Shown: positions 53,381 through 63,400 of the stretch, in pieces
Layout of the letters: every line of letters starts with the position of its first letter
Numbering within the stretch: the first letter of the stretch is position 1
From: Bdellovibrionales bacterium
GTDB taxonomy: Bacteria; Bdellovibrionota; UBA1018
Assembly (NCBI GenBank): GCA_947380295.1
Contig: CANCQK010000003.1
Location: 1-64,000, forward strand
Direction of reading: 5' to 3'
Length of the DNA stretch: 64,000 nt
Translations under genes and position numbers: made by a program
The notes under the pieces: model-generated
Databases searched by the model: none
Told to the model about the DNA's origin: nothing
The model's input: only the letters and a program-made list of their open reading frames with translations

Positions 53381-54797
53381 GATTGATCGCGTCATGAGTT
53401 TTTAAATCTGAGATGAGAAGATCAGGGAGTTTCGTGATGGTCCCTGCCCCGAGGCAAATCACCAGATCACCTTGAGATAAAAGTCCGCTCACAATTTTTT
53501 GTGTCGACTTGAGATCCCCTGCGTAAATCACCGTCTGATTTGGATGGGCAAGTTTTTTAATCTCATTTGCTAGGGACTCTGCATCCACGCCGGGAATAGG
53601 CTCCTCCCCCGCTGCGTAGACATCGGTTAAAACAACGACGTCACTGAGTGAAAAAGCGGACAAAAAACCGTCTTTGCAGTGAAGAGTTCGGGAATATCGA
53701 TGCGGCTGAAATACCGAAACCACTCGCCCAGGCCAAACTTTTCTTGCAGCCGAAAGCGTAGCTGCAATTTCAGTTGGATGGTGACCATAGTCATCCACAA
53801 TCATTCGCTGAGTCTTTGCATCCTGCCATCGGATATCAAATCGTCTGCGAACTCCTCGGAACTCTCTCAAAGCTTTTTTAATTTTTTCGAGTGGCACATC
53901 GAGTTGAGTTGCGATCGCAATCGTAGCTAAAGCATTGAGCACATTGTGCTGTCCAGGAACAGAAAGGTGAAACTCACCCAGTTCTTCCTTCGCCCCCTCG
54001 GGACCATTACGATGAATGACCTGAAATCGTGAAGCCAGACCTTCGCTTGCCCATTGAGTGGCATAAAAATCGGAGTTTTCAGAAAATCCATAAGTCAGAT
54101 ACGGCTTGGTCAATCGACTCAAGCAGCGCTTCACGCCGGGATCATCTCCACACAATGCGACTAAACCATAAAACGGCAATTTGCCTACAAAACCGATAAA
54201 TGCATCTTCGATCGCTGCGAGATTCCCAAAGTGATCGAGGTGATCATTATCAATATTAGTAACTACTCCAAAGGTTGCGGGCAGATGGAGAAATGACCCA
54301 TCGCTCTCGTCAGCCTCAGCCACCACAATTCGTCCTTGGCCCAGTTTAGCATTTCCACCCAGAGAATTGACTTTACCGCCAATGACAATCGTCGGATCAA
54401 TTTCAGCTTCAATGAGAACACAAGCCAGCATCGATGTGGTGGTCGTCTTCCCATGAGTACCGGCTACGGCTATCCCTACTTTACCCCGCATGAGTTCGCC
54501 CAACATTTCAGCTCTTGGAATCACAGGAATTCGTAGGCGTTTTGCTTCCAAAACCTCTGGGTTATTGGCTTTGACAGCTGAAGAAATCACAACCACACTC
54601 GCTTCATCGACGTTCTCAGCTCGATGACCGATCGACACCTGAATGCCCAAGTCGGCCAGGCGTCGGGTGGTCTCAGACTCTGCTAAGTCGGATCCGCTGA
54701 CCCGGTATCCTTGATTTAAGAATACTTCGGCAATGCCACTCATCCCAATGCCGCCAATACCCACAAAGTGGAGCCCAGTTTCCTGTTTAATATGCAT
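53373..54797 (-). CDS. murC: UDP-N-acetylmuramate--L-alanine ligase
   Basis: 474 aa, ATP-dependent ligase adding L-Ala to UDP-MurNAc. N-terminal Rossmann FVGIGGIGMSGIAEVFLNQGY; ATP site AGTHGKTTTTSMLA; DNDHLDHFGN; central RRRFDIRWQD and DDYGHHPTEIAATL (Mur C-terminal domain), typical of MurC. Separated from murG by 58 bp. Confidence 0.96.
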   Translation of the reverse strand: MHIKQETGLHFVGIGGIGMSGIAEVFLNQGYRVSGSDLAESETTRRLADLGIQVSIGHRAENVDEASVVVISSAVKANNPEVLEAKRLRIPVIPRAEMLGELMRGKVGIAVAGTHGKTTTTSMLACVLIEAEIDPTIVIGGKVNSLGGNAKLGQGRIVVAEADESDGSFLHLPATFGVVTNIDNDHLDHFGNLAAIEDAFIGFVGKLPFYGLVALCGDDPGVKRCLSRLTKPYLTYGFSENSDFYATQWASEGLASRFQVIHRNGPEGAKEELGEFHLSVPGQHNVLNALATIAIATQLDVPLEKIKKALREFRGVRRRFDIRWQDAKTQRMIVDDYGHHPTEIAATLSAARKVWPGRVVSVFQPHRYSRTLHCKDGFLSAFSLSDVVVLTDVYAAGEEPIPGVDAESLANEIKKLAHPNQTVIYAGDLKSTQKIVSGLLSQGDLVICLGAGTITKLPDLLISDLKTHDAINHG

Positions 54798-54855
54798 AGG
54801 CTCGGGACGTTACCAAAAACCAAGAGTTCTGGATAGAGTTCTTAGAGCCTGTCTA

Positions 54856-55953
54856 TCAGGTGGTGAGAGATTTCAAATATTCGGCTAGTTTTTCCGCAGC
54901 CCCCGGCATAGCAAAAGCCTGAACGGCTTTTTCGACCCGCCGAATCTCTGCGCTTTCATTCATCAACTGCCGAACTTTCTCAGCAAATTGTTGTCCGGTG
55001 GTTGAGTTCTGAGGAATTAAAAATCCAGCGCCTGAGTCTGAAAACACCCGTGCATTCATCTCTTGGTGGTTATCAGCAGCGGTGGGAAGCGGCACAAAAA
55101 GAGCTGCGCGACCCACTGTTGCTACTTCAGAAAGGGTCGATGAACCCGCTCGGCAAACGAGAAGAGAAGCCTCACCGTAGGCGTCGGCCATTCGATCAAT
55201 GAATTTCTCAACCCGAGCTGTAATACCCTGCTTTTCATAGGATTGCTTGACGCGCTCATAATCTCGTTCTCCCGTCTGATGGATCCAGCGCATACGACTC
55301 GTCACACCTGACAAGTAGGGGAGAGATTCAATCACCAAGGAATTCATACCAACGGCGCCCTGGCTACCTCCAAAAATGAAAAGAGTAAAGGGTTCAGAGG
55401 GCGCACTCGCGAGGGGCTTCATAGCGGATCGAATCGGATTTCCAGTCAAAATTACCCGTTTCTTGGGAAATTGCTTTTCAGTCCCAGGAAAAGCAGCAAA
55501 AATGACGTCCACACATCGACTCAACAGTCGGTTGGTAAAACCGGGAACGGAGTTTTGTTCTAAGATAGCAATCTTGCAATCGATCAGTTTCAAGGCCCTT
55601 AAAATTCGGGCCATGAGAATCACTGGTCCCGAAGCATATCCTCCCACGCCCAACACAAATCCAGGTCTGAACTTGAGTAGAATCTGAATCGACGCTCCCA
55701 ACGCCAAAGGGAGTTGAACCATCGTTTTTAGCTTCTGTTTCAGACTAACCCGATTCAAAGAACCGAGCTTCAAAAGGTGAAGGGGGTAACCCGATTTGGG
55801 AACCAACCGTTCCTCCATCCCTCCTTTAGCGCCCACGAATTGGACGCAGTCTCCACCTGAAGTCTTAGTCCATGCATCGGCTACTGCAATCCCGGCGAGA
55901 ACGTGTCCTCCCGTTCCACCCCCTGCAATCATCAACTGTTGAGAGTTAGACAT
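54856..55953 (-). CDS. murG: UDP-GlcNAc:lipid I N-acetylglucosaminyltransferase
   Basis: About 365 aa, GT-B enzyme converting lipid I to lipid II on the inner face of the membrane. MIAGGGTGGHVLAGIAVADAW, GVGGYASGPVILMA, and the UDP-GlcNAc loop VCRAGSSTLSEVATVGRAALFVPLPTAADNHQ. ATG 55953 has GAGGAG eight bases upstream and overlaps the ftsW stop by 8 bp. Confidence 0.95.
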   Translation of the reverse strand: MSNSQQLMIAGGGTGGHVLAGIAVADAWTKTSGGDCVQFVGAKGGMEERLVPKSGYPLHLLKLGSLNRVSLKQKLKTMVQLPLALGASIQILLKFRPGFVLGVGGYASGPVILMARILRALKLIDCKIAILEQNSVPGFTNRLLSRCVDVIFAAFPGTEKQFPKKRVILTGNPIRSAMKPLASAPSEPFTLFIFGGSQGAVGMNSLVIESLPYLSGVTSRMRWIHQTGERDYERVKQSYEKQGITARVEKFIDRMADAYGEASLLVCRAGSSTLSEVATVGRAALFVPLPTAADNHQEMNARVFSDSGAGFLIPQNSTTGQQFAEKVRQLMNESAEIRRVEKAVQAFAMPGAAEKLAEYLKSLTT

Positions 55954-57100
55954 GAACTGGACTCCTCTTTCCAATATTCAGCAAAACACCGACTGCAAAG
56001 AGATCCACCAAAAGGGCCGATCCCCCGTAACTCATAAATGGCAAGGTCAAACCCTTAGTCGGAACCAAGCCCAGAGCCACTGAAATATTCACAAACCCTT
56101 GCAGTCCGAGAGCCAAGGTAATCCCGGCCGCAAGAAGCATTCCAAAGCGATCCTGACGAGCCTTATGGCAATCAAAGGCAATCCGAAGTCCTGAATAAAT
56201 AAAATACAAATAGGCTAAAACAACCCCCACAATCCCAATAAATCCCAGCTCTTCGCCAATAACAGAAAAAATGAAATCGTTATGGGCCTCGGGAAGAAAA
56301 AGAAGCTTTTCTTTACTGTTGCCAAGACCAACACCCCAAAGCCTACCGTTATGAAGACCCACAAAAGACTGGAGAATCTGAAAGCCTTTCCCACCCGGAT
56401 CACTCCAGGGGTCAACGAATGTCATCACTCGCATACGCCGATACCCAGTCCCTAAAGCCAACCAGGCTCCGATGCTAAGACCAGAGAACAGCGTTACTGA
56501 AAGGTATTTACTAGGAACACCAGCCAAAAACATCATGCAAAAAATGACCACTGTAATAATAACAGTCGTCCCGAAGTCCGGCTGACAGAGAAGAAGTAAA
56601 AAAACAGGCAGTGGGGTCACAAAATGAGAGAGAACGCCCGCTGTGATCCGATCAATCCGCTCTGCTTTTTTGTCGAGCTGGTGCGCAATAAAGAAAATGA
56701 CAGCAAACTTAGCAAACTCACCTGGTTGAAATTGAAACTTCCAGAAATGAACCCAGCGTTGAGCCCCTCCTACTTTCAGCCCAACTCCAGGGATAAAAAC
56801 CATAAGGAGCAGCAGGATCGCAGCACCGAGAGCCGGATAAGCTGCTTTTTTCCAAAATGAATAGGGGATTCGGTATCCGCCCCAAAGAGCCACTAGTCCC
56901 AACGAAGCAAACGAAAGCTGTTTGCGAATCAAACTTAAACCATCGCCGGTCTTTTCTTGCGCATAGATAAACGACGCGCTGTAGACCATGATCAACCCGA
57001 AGACGACCATTCCCAAAACAATAAACAGCAACCCTAGGGCGTATCCCTGATCCACTTTTGGATCAATCACGGGGGCCTCGGCTTGTTCCATTCCACTCAT
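55946..57100 (-). CDS. ftsW: Lipid II polymerase FtsW (SEDS)
   Basis: 384 aa, ten membrane segments. SEDS glycosyltransferase for septal peptidoglycan, partnered with FtsI. QPDFGTTVIITVV (catalytic Asp region), FKFQPGEFAKFAV, GNSKEKLLFLPEAHNDFIFSVIGEELGF, and MSYGGSALL near the end are conserved. Position between murD and murG marks it as FtsW rather than RodA. Confidence 0.95.
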   Translation of the reverse strand: MSGMEQAEAPVIDPKVDQGYALGLLFIVLGMVVFGLIMVYSASFIYAQEKTGDGLSLIRKQLSFASLGLVALWGGYRIPYSFWKKAAYPALGAAILLLLMVFIPGVGLKVGGAQRWVHFWKFQFQPGEFAKFAVIFFIAHQLDKKAERIDRITAGVLSHFVTPLPVFLLLLCQPDFGTTVIITVVIFCMMFLAGVPSKYLSVTLFSGLSIGAWLALGTGYRRMRVMTFVDPWSDPGGKGFQILQSFVGLHNGRLWGVGLGNSKEKLLFLPEAHNDFIFSVIGEELGFIGIVGVVLAYLYFIYSGLRIAFDCHKARQDRFGMLLAAGITLALGLQGFVNISVALGLVPTKGLTLPFMSYGGSALLVDLFAVGVLLNIGKRSPVHV

Positions 57101-57130
57101 AGGACCCTCTCCATCAGAGAGAGGGGGGTT

Positions 57131-58513
57131 TTACAGCTGAGAAACCAGCTTGCGGAAGTACTCACCTCTCTCTTCGTAGTTCTTAAACATATCGTAACTG
57201 GCACAGCCAGGAGAGAGCAAGATGATGTCACCACTTCTTGATTTCTGGTAAGCTAACAGGACGGCTTCCTCAAAAGTTCCCACCAAATAGGTCTCCGCGA
57301 AGTCCCCAATGGCACGATTAATCTTTTCTTTCGCCTCACCCAAGAGAATCAAGATTTTGCATTTCTTTTTAACCAGATCCACGAGCGGGGTGTAGTCCAT
57401 ACCCTTATCTTTACCGCCCGCAATCAAGATGATTGGGTTGGTGGAAAAAGCAGACAAGCTCTTTTTCACGCTCATCACGTTGGTTCCCTTTGAGTCGTTA
57501 AAAAAGAAAACACCGTCTTTTTTCCGAATGAACTCCAGACGATGAGCAACACCCTTGAAGGTATTAATCACTGTTTGAATCGCCTTGGGATCTACCCCCA
57601 TAGATCGAGCCGCCGAAATGGCTGCCATGAGGTTCTCTCGATTATGCTCCCCGAAGAGCTTGAACTGAGAGAGATCGTAAATCTCTTCCTTACCCGTGAC
57701 TTTGCTGATGATTCGTTTGTTTTTTGAATCCCAGTAAACTCCAATAAAGTCCTCGGCGAAAGTCCCATCAACGGACATCGGATTTTTCTTGGTGAACCAA
57801 AGGAGCTTGCCTACATTCTCTTCAGCAAACTTGGAGATGGTCGGGCAGTCGTAATTCAAAACTACAAAACTATTTTTGTCGCAGACCTTGAGTAATCGCT
57901 TCTTAGCGTCAATATAAGCCTGAAAAGTACCATATCGATCCAAATGGTCTTCTTCTAGATTAGTAAATACAGCAGCCGCTGGAACGAGCTTATCGGTGAG
58001 CTCCAGCTGAAAACTGGAGAGTTCCGCGATCACAACGGAGGCCTTTTGATTTTCGTTCAAATAGTCTGTAAGCGGCTTGCCAATATTGCCCCCCACGTAC
58101 ACCGACCTTCCATCGGCTTTGAACATTTCTCCAATCAAAGCCGTAGTCGTGGTCTTGCCGTTAGTCCCAGTCACAGCGACGATCGGCTCTTTGATTCCAC
58201 TAATCGCAAGCTCGATTTCGCTCATGATGGGGATATTATTCGTTCGAGCTTCCTCGAGTGGCTTAATATTCAGCGGCACGCCGGGGCTCACCACAATTAA
58301 CTCTGAGGTCAGAAATGTTTTGGGATTGTGTTTTCCAAACTCATACTCAACTTTAAGCCCCTCACAGGCACTCACCGAGTCATTGAGTTCAGCTTTCTGT
58401 TTGGCGTCAACAATGGTCACCTTTGCACCTTGCCTAACCATATACTTGGCAACGGCGACGCCCGAGACTCCAAAACCTACAACTAAGACTTTTTTACCTT
58501 TGTACTTACTCAT
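57131..58513 (-). CDS. murD: UDP-N-acetylmuramoylalanine--D-glutamate ligase
   Basis: 460 aa. Adds D-Glu. KVLVVGFGVSGVAVAKYMVRQGAKVTIVD (Rossmann), ATP loop VTGTNGKTTTTALIGEM, VFTNLEEDHLDRYGTF, NDSKGTNVMSVKKSLSAF, and AGGKDKGMDY are diagnostic of MurD. Codon usage and surroundings are like the rest of the cluster. Confidence 0.96.
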   Translation of the reverse strand: MSKYKGKKVLVVGFGVSGVAVAKYMVRQGAKVTIVDAKQKAELNDSVSACEGLKVEYEFGKHNPKTFLTSELIVVSPGVPLNIKPLEEARTNNIPIMSEIELAISGIKEPIVAVTGTNGKTTTTALIGEMFKADGRSVYVGGNIGKPLTDYLNENQKASVVIAELSSFQLELTDKLVPAAAVFTNLEEDHLDRYGTFQAYIDAKKRLLKVCDKNSFVVLNYDCPTISKFAEENVGKLLWFTKKNPMSVDGTFAEDFIGVYWDSKNKRIISKVTGKEEIYDLSQFKLFGEHNRENLMAAISAARSMGVDPKAIQTVINTFKGVAHRLEFIRKKDGVFFFNDSKGTNVMSVKKSLSAFSTNPIILIAGGKDKGMDYTPLVDLVKKKCKILILLGEAKEKINRAIGDFAETYLVGTFEEAVLLAYQKSRSGDIILLSPGCASYDMFKNYEERGEYFRKLVSQL

Positions 58514-58537
58514 AAAAAAATACTAGTTTCCTTTTCG

Positions 58538-59614
58538 TTATCTCAGTTTAAGCGTAGACAGAGTGAATAACGCCAGCAGGATCGAGATAATCCAAAATCT
58601 TACGATTACTTTAGGCTCTGCCCAGCCCTTCAGTTCAAAATGATGGTGAATTGGGGCCATTTTGAATACCCTTTTTCCAGTCATTTTAAAAGAGGCTACT
58701 TGAGCCATGACCGAAAGAGCTTCAACTACGAAAACTCCTCCACACAAAGCAAGCAGAATCTCATTCTTGGTAATGACAGCAACCACCGCTAGAGCAGCTC
58801 CTAATGCCAGACTGCCCACGTCACCCATAAAGACTTGAGCAGGGTAGGTATTAAACCACAAAAAGCCTAAGCAAGAGGCAGCCACACAGCCACAGAAAAC
58901 TGCTAACTCCCCTGCTCCTGCAATGTAGGGAATCTGCAAATATTCGGCTATTTTCATATGGCCAGCGCAATAAGCTAAAATTAAAAATGTAGCGGAGGTT
59001 GTGATCGTTGGTCCTACAGCCAAACCATCTAAACCATCCGTAAGATTCACTGCGTTAGATGCTCCCACAATCACAAAAGTTGCGAAGGGAATAAAAAGAG
59101 CACCCAAGTAAAATGACCATTCTTTGAAAAATGGAAATTTTAGAACAGGCGGAGTTTCTCGAGTCACATAAATAAAAACTGCAGCAGCAAGTGCAATCAA
59201 GGTTTGCCAGAAAAGCTTTTGCCTCCCAGATAGCCCTTTTGGGTTCTTTTGAACGACTTTTCGATGATCATCCACATACCCAACCACTCCAAAAAGGAGT
59301 GTGACAATGACAGCCACCCAAACATTAGGATTGGTGAGATCCGCCCAGAGTAGCGTCGGCAGAACAATAGCAAAAAGGATCAGGCCGCCACCCATGGTGG
59401 GGGTGCCTTTTTTCGACAGGTGAGTTTTGGGGCCATCTTCTCGAATCGTCTGCCCCATTTGCATCCTTTGAAGGAGCCGAATATAGGCAGGACCCATAAA
59501 CATGCAGAGCAGCACGCTGGTGATACTCGCACCGAATGTCCGAAACGTGATGTATTTGAAAACGTTGAAGAACGAAAACTTCACGTGAAGAGGATAGAGG
59601 AAATAGAAGAGCAT
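58538..59614 (-). CDS. mraY: Phospho-N-acetylmuramoyl-pentapeptide-transferase
   Basis: 358 aa with ten membrane segments. Makes lipid I from UDP-MurNAc-pentapeptide and undecaprenyl phosphate. Motifs [31 protein letters not shown] (catalytic Asp pair), [28 protein letters not shown], and [15 protein letters not shown]. It directly follows murE with 32 bp between, leaving no room for murF, which usually stands here. Confidence 0.96.
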   Translation of the reverse strand: MLFYFLYPLHVKFSFFNVFKYITFRTFGASITSVLLCMFMGPAYIRLLQRMQMGQTIREDGPKTHLSKKGTPTMGGGLILFAIVLPTLLWADLTNPNVWVAVIVTLLFGVVGYVDDHRKVVQKNPKGLSGRQKLFWQTLIALAAAVFIYVTRETPPVLKFPFFKEWSFYLGALFIPFATFVIVGASNAVNLTDGLDGLAVGPTITTSATFLILAYCAGHMKIAEYLQIPYIAGAGELAVFCGCVAASCLGFLWFNTYPAQVFMGDVGSLALGAALAVVAVITKNEILLALCGGVFVVEALSVMAQVASFKMTGKRVFKMAPIHHHFELKGWAEPKVIVRFWIISILLALFTLSTLKLR

Positions 59615-59646
59615 GGGGGAATGCTACTGATTTTCGAAAGTCCGTG

Positions 59647-61092
59647 TCAACACCTAATCGCGTCGGCAGCCACTTCTCGATCGTCGAAGTGAACTTTCTG
59701 TGTCCCTACAATCTGGTAATCCTCGTGACCCTTCCCGGCGATTAAAACCAAGTCCCCTGGACGAGCCGAGGCAACAGCTTCGAAAATTGCCTTCTTACGA
59801 TCTACTTGGACCGTAAAATTCTGAGCATTTCCCACTCCCTGGACGATTTCTGTAATGATTGCATGAGGCTCTTCAGTGCGCGGATTGTCTGAGGTGATCC
59901 AGACCTGATCTGACCACTGGGTTGCGATTTGCCCCATGACCGGGCGCTTCTTGCGATCTCGATCTCCACCACACCCAAAAACTGTAATCAGCTTTTTTCC
60001 ATTCCTCATTTCTCGAAGGGTTTTGATCACCTTCTCCAAGGCGTCCGGCTTATGAGCGTAGTCCACCCAGATGTGAACTCCCTTTGAGTTGGAAACTCTT
60101 TCCAAGCGCCCTGGAACGCCAGAGAGATTTTTTATTCCTAATCGGATGTGATCATTTGAAAGCCCTAATCCATGAGCCAAGGTGGCTGCAGCTGCGACGT
60201 TCGAGGCATTAAATCGCCCCACTAGAGAGGATTCTATTTCAATTTCTTGAATTTTCCCAAAAGTCCCATTGACACGGCATTCTAGCTGAGACCCATCCCC
60301 AAACTCACCTAAGCCAATTTCGCCAGCAGAATGGGCCTTGGACAATCTTTGAATCAACCTTTGACAGTAGGGATCAGATGAGTTCAACGCCGCATAAGGG
60401 CGCTTCCCCTGAAGAAATGAGTCGCTCGCAATTTCAGTAAAGAGAATCGCTTTGGCCTCAAAATAATCCTCCATGTCGGAATGATAATCTAGATGCTCAG
60501 GCGACAAGTTAGTAAAAATCATTCCGTCAAAAGTGATTCCGTGAACGCGTCTCTGCTTCAGCGCATGAGAGGAAACCTCCATCACAACGGCAGTGCAGCC
60601 ATGCTGCCTCATAGTTGCAAGCAGGGATTGAATTTCAACTGCGCCCGGAGTCGTATGAGTCGAGGGAATCTCTATTTTACCATATCGAACACTCACGGTA
60701 CCAATCAGTCCGACCTGATGCCCTGCCGCCCTCAAGATCGACTCCAAGAGGTAACTCGTCGTCGTCTTACCACTCGTTCCAGTCACTCCTAAAACCAACA
60801 GATCACGAGAAGGGTTTTCATAAAAATCAGCTGCTAGCTCAGCCAATGCGATGGAACTTTCTTTCACCTGGAAATACGGCAACGCCGCACCCACATCTGC
60901 AGGTGAAATTTCCCCCACCAACGCGATTGCGCCCCGTTGAACCGCTTCTTGAAAAAAGAGGTGACCATCCTGACTGACTCCGCGTACTGCCACGAAAATC
61001 ATTCCGGGCTTAAGAGCCCGCGTATCGGCTGTCACGCCTGACACCGACTGACTCAATCCTAAATCTAAAATTTTTAACTTCTTCACGCTCAT
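59647..61092 (-). CDS. murE: UDP-MurNAc-L-Ala-D-Glu ligase MurE, probably meso-diaminopimelate adding
   Basis: 481 aa. ATP loop VTGTSGKTTTSYLLESIL, TNLSPEHLDYHSDMEDYFEAK, and the third-amino-acid motif TSDNPRTEEP. The DNPR form is typical of meso-DAP-adding enzymes (lysine-adding MurEs differ), so the peptidoglycan is probably DAP type. GCGGDRDRKKRPVMG is present. No MurF-like fusion: the length is that of a single ligase. Confidence 0.95.
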   Translation of the reverse strand: MSVKKLKILDLGLSQSVSGVTADTRALKPGMIFVAVRGVSQDGHLFFQEAVQRGAIALVGEISPADVGAALPYFQVKESSIALAELAADFYENPSRDLLVLGVTGTSGKTTTSYLLESILRAAGHQVGLIGTVSVRYGKIEIPSTHTTPGAVEIQSLLATMRQHGCTAVVMEVSSHALKQRRVHGITFDGMIFTNLSPEHLDYHSDMEDYFEAKAILFTEIASDSFLQGKRPYAALNSSDPYCQRLIQRLSKAHSAGEIGLGEFGDGSQLECRVNGTFGKIQEIEIESSLVGRFNASNVAAAATLAHGLGLSNDHIRLGIKNLSGVPGRLERVSNSKGVHIWVDYAHKPDALEKVIKTLREMRNGKKLITVFGCGGDRDRKKRPVMGQIATQWSDQVWITSDNPRTEEPHAIITEIVQGVGNAQNFTVQVDRKKAIFEAVASARPGDLVLIAGKGHEDYQIVGTQKVHFDDREVAADAIRC

Positions 61093-61120
61093 AACTCATC
61101 TTTCTCAGTACATTTTCGGA

Positions 61121-63115
61121 TCATGGTTCGGAGAGAATTAAGCGGATCGTCGCACCGTCTTCGAGCGGCTTTCCTGCTGGGGGAACTTGCATTTTGACCA
61201 CGCCTGATCCGACCACTTCCCATTGAAAATGACGTCCCGTGAACTTCCTGAAGATCTCACGAGGAGTCAAGCCTAGAAATGAGGGGGCCAACTCCCTCGC
61301 AGCCGATCCGGAGTCGGCCTCCGAAGAATTTAGGCTGTTTTCGGCAACTTCTTTGGATGGAACTTCAGGTGCAGCCTGATGGAGATGCACAGCATCGATC
61401 AGGCCCTCACCCCGAGCTAAGACCGGATCCATAGGCAAATGAACCGGTAAACTACACCGATTCGCCACCGAAGCGAGCACTTCTCGAAACAGCGGAGCTG
61501 CTGTTTCAGAGGCGTAGTAAACTCCGCGAGGTTCAACAACTGAGGTGAAAATGACCACTTTAGGCTCCACACCCACGGGAAACCCGATGAAGGAGGCAAT
61601 GTATTTTTCACGCGAATACTTCCCAGTGGTCGGATCGACCATCTGTGCCGTGCCAGTTTTGCCCGCCACTTTAAATCCAGGTAAAGCCGCTTTCACTCCA
61701 GTGCCACCCTCCTCGGTGACTGTCTCCAAGGCCCCGATCAGCTCTCTACTCACTCGTTGAGAAAAAATGCGAACCGGTGGCTCAGTCCCTAATGTTGGAC
61801 TCGTATTTTTTAAAAGCGAAGGTTGAACTAAAAGCCCTCCATTGAGAACAGCAGCATATGCGCGAACCATTTGAAGCGGCGTCACTAAAATTCCCTGGCC
61901 AAAACCAATATTGGCCAAGGTCAGGGGCTGCCAATCCTTTTTTTTGGGAATTCGTCCTGAAATTTCACCGGGAAATCCAAGACCTGTTTTGCTACCAAAC
62001 CCAAACAACTGCAAAGTTCTGAGGTACTTTTCAGTTCCTAGCTTCAGGGCAACTTTTGCTGCAGCTACATTACTGGAGACTTTGAGCATCTTCTGCAGAC
62101 TGACCCACTCAAATTTCTCTTTAGCCTCAGCCTCCGAAATTTTGTGTTTTTGAATCACAAAAGAGCCGTGCTCCCCCCAGACCTGGTCGCTCATTTTCCA
62201 GCCGTGAGAAATTGCACTCGCTGTCAGCATCGCTTTAAGAGTAGAGCCGGGCTCAAAGCCATCCGTAACCGCTCGGTTCCTCCGACGATCAGGCGAAGCC
62301 GCTTTGTCACTCGGTGTAAAACTAGGCTCGTTGGCCATGGCCATAATTTCGCCAGTGTCTGCGTTCATGACAATGACAGAACCAGCTTGAGCATTGGCCT
62401 TTTGAACGGCGTCCTTAAGACTTCGTTCGACCTCATACTGAAGCGCAGCATCGATCGTCAAAGTCACGGGCTCACCATCTTGAACATTTTTAGCGGCCAC
62501 TGCATCAATAAAGGTCGGACGTCCCAAGGCATCTTTAACCGCTTGCACTGACGCAACTCGTCCCCGCAATCGATCATTCAACCAGAGTTCTACTCCTTCG
62601 ACTCCCTCAACATCGATGTTTACGCTGCCCACGATATGGGAAGCTAATGCGCCGTGAGGATAGACTCGATCGCTTTCTTTCACAAAGATGAGCCCCTCTG
62701 CCAGATCCCCATCTCGGTCCAAAAGTCGCGTTTTCTTCAAGCGTCTCAATTCATTTTCACTCAAATGACGCTTAATCCAGACAAATTCGCGATCCTCACT
62801 CAACTTGCTGAAGAGCTTAGCAACGGGAATATCCGTACTTCGCGAAAGCAACTTGGCCATCGTCTTTTTATGAGCAACAGCATTAGGATTAGCCGCTAGA
62901 CTGCTGACCTCCAGATTCACGACCAAAGGCTCGCCGTTTCTGTCAAAAATGGTCCCACGCTGAGGCCTAATTAAGGAGCGGCTAGTATACTGCCTTCGGG
63001 CCATAGCCTCTAGTCTAGGATTAGATAAAATTTGAATGTATGCAGCTCTCACCAAAATCCCCAGCGCCAAAACGATGCAGGACAACATCAGAGCGGTGAA
63101 GCGATTCTTGAGCAT
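61121..63115 (-). CDS. ftsI: Septal transpeptidase FtsI/PBP3 with C-terminal PASTA domain
   Basis: 664 aa class B penicillin-binding protein. Membrane anchor about residues 7-27, pedestal starting RGTIFDRNGEPLV, transpeptidase motifs SxxK at 291-294 (GSTLK), SSN at 347-349, and KTGT at 486-489. The last 50 residues (FLGLTPREIFRKFTGRHFQWEVVGSG then MQVPPAGKPLEDGATI) form one PASTA-like domain. PASTA on FtsI is unusual in enteric bacteria but found in delta-type and Gram-positive PBPs. Works with FtsW in septal cross-linking. Confidence 0.94.
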   Translation of the reverse strand: MLKNRFTALMLSCIVLALGILVRAAYIQILSNPRLEAMARRQYTSRSLIRPQRGTIFDRNGEPLVVNLEVSSLAANPNAVAHKKTMAKLLSRSTDIPVAKLFSKLSEDREFVWIKRHLSENELRRLKKTRLLDRDGDLAEGLIFVKESDRVYPHGALASHIVGSVNIDVEGVEGVELWLNDRLRGRVASVQAVKDALGRPTFIDAVAAKNVQDGEPVTLTIDAALQYEVERSLKDAVQKANAQAGSVIVMNADTGEIMAMANEPSFTPSDKAASPDRRRNRAVTDGFEPGSTLKAMLTASAISHGWKMSDQVWGEHGSFVIQKHKISEAEAKEKFEWVSLQKMLKVSSNVAAAKVALKLGTEKYLRTLQLFGFGSKTGLGFPGEISGRIPKKKDWQPLTLANIGFGQGILVTPLQMVRAYAAVLNGGLLVQPSLLKNTSPTLGTEPPVRIFSQRVSRELIGALETVTEEGGTGVKAALPGFKVAGKTGTAQMVDPTTGKYSREKYIASFIGFPVGVEPKVVIFTSVVEPRGVYYASETAAPLFREVLASVANRCSLPVHLPMDPVLARGEGLIDAVHLHQAAPEVPSKEVAENSLNSSEADSGSAARELAPSFLGLTPREIFRKFTGRHFQWEVVGSGVVKMQVPPAGKPLEDGATIRLILSEP

Positions 63116-63118
63116 AAT

Positions 63119-63400
63119 CTAATTTTTCAGGGAAGAGATCTGTTGAAGATAAACCACCTGACCCGACCGAGGCTGAGCCAATCCAAATTGATGACGAGCC
63201 AAGCCCTCCAATCGCTTCGGCGATCGCAAGGCAGCAACCCTGAGTAAAAGCTGCTCCTTTTCTCGGCGAATTTTTGCCAGGCTCTGGTCGACCTCATGAA
63301 TTGCGTAAGTTGTCCTTATGATTTTGAGCCTAAGCCAGACCGTTCCGATTGAAAAAAGAGGAATCAAAACAATGGCCCAAATCGGTATCCACTTTTTCAT
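63119..63400 (-). CDS. ftsL: FtsL-like division protein
   Basis: 93 aa, bitopic: membrane segment about residues 6-24 (IWAIVLIPLFSIGTVWLR) and a periplasmic coiled coil (EVDQSLAKIRREKEQLLLRVAALRSPKRLEGLA). Sequence is poorly conserved in this family, so identity rests on size, topology and position between rsmH and ftsI. The start overlaps the rsmH stop by 4 bp. Helps activate FtsWI with FtsB and FtsQ. Confidence 0.8.
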   Translation of the reverse strand: MKKWIPIWAIVLIPLFSIGTVWLRLKIIRTTYAIHEVDQSLAKIRREKEQLLLRVAALRSPKRLEGLARHQFGLAQPRSGQVVYLQQISSLKN

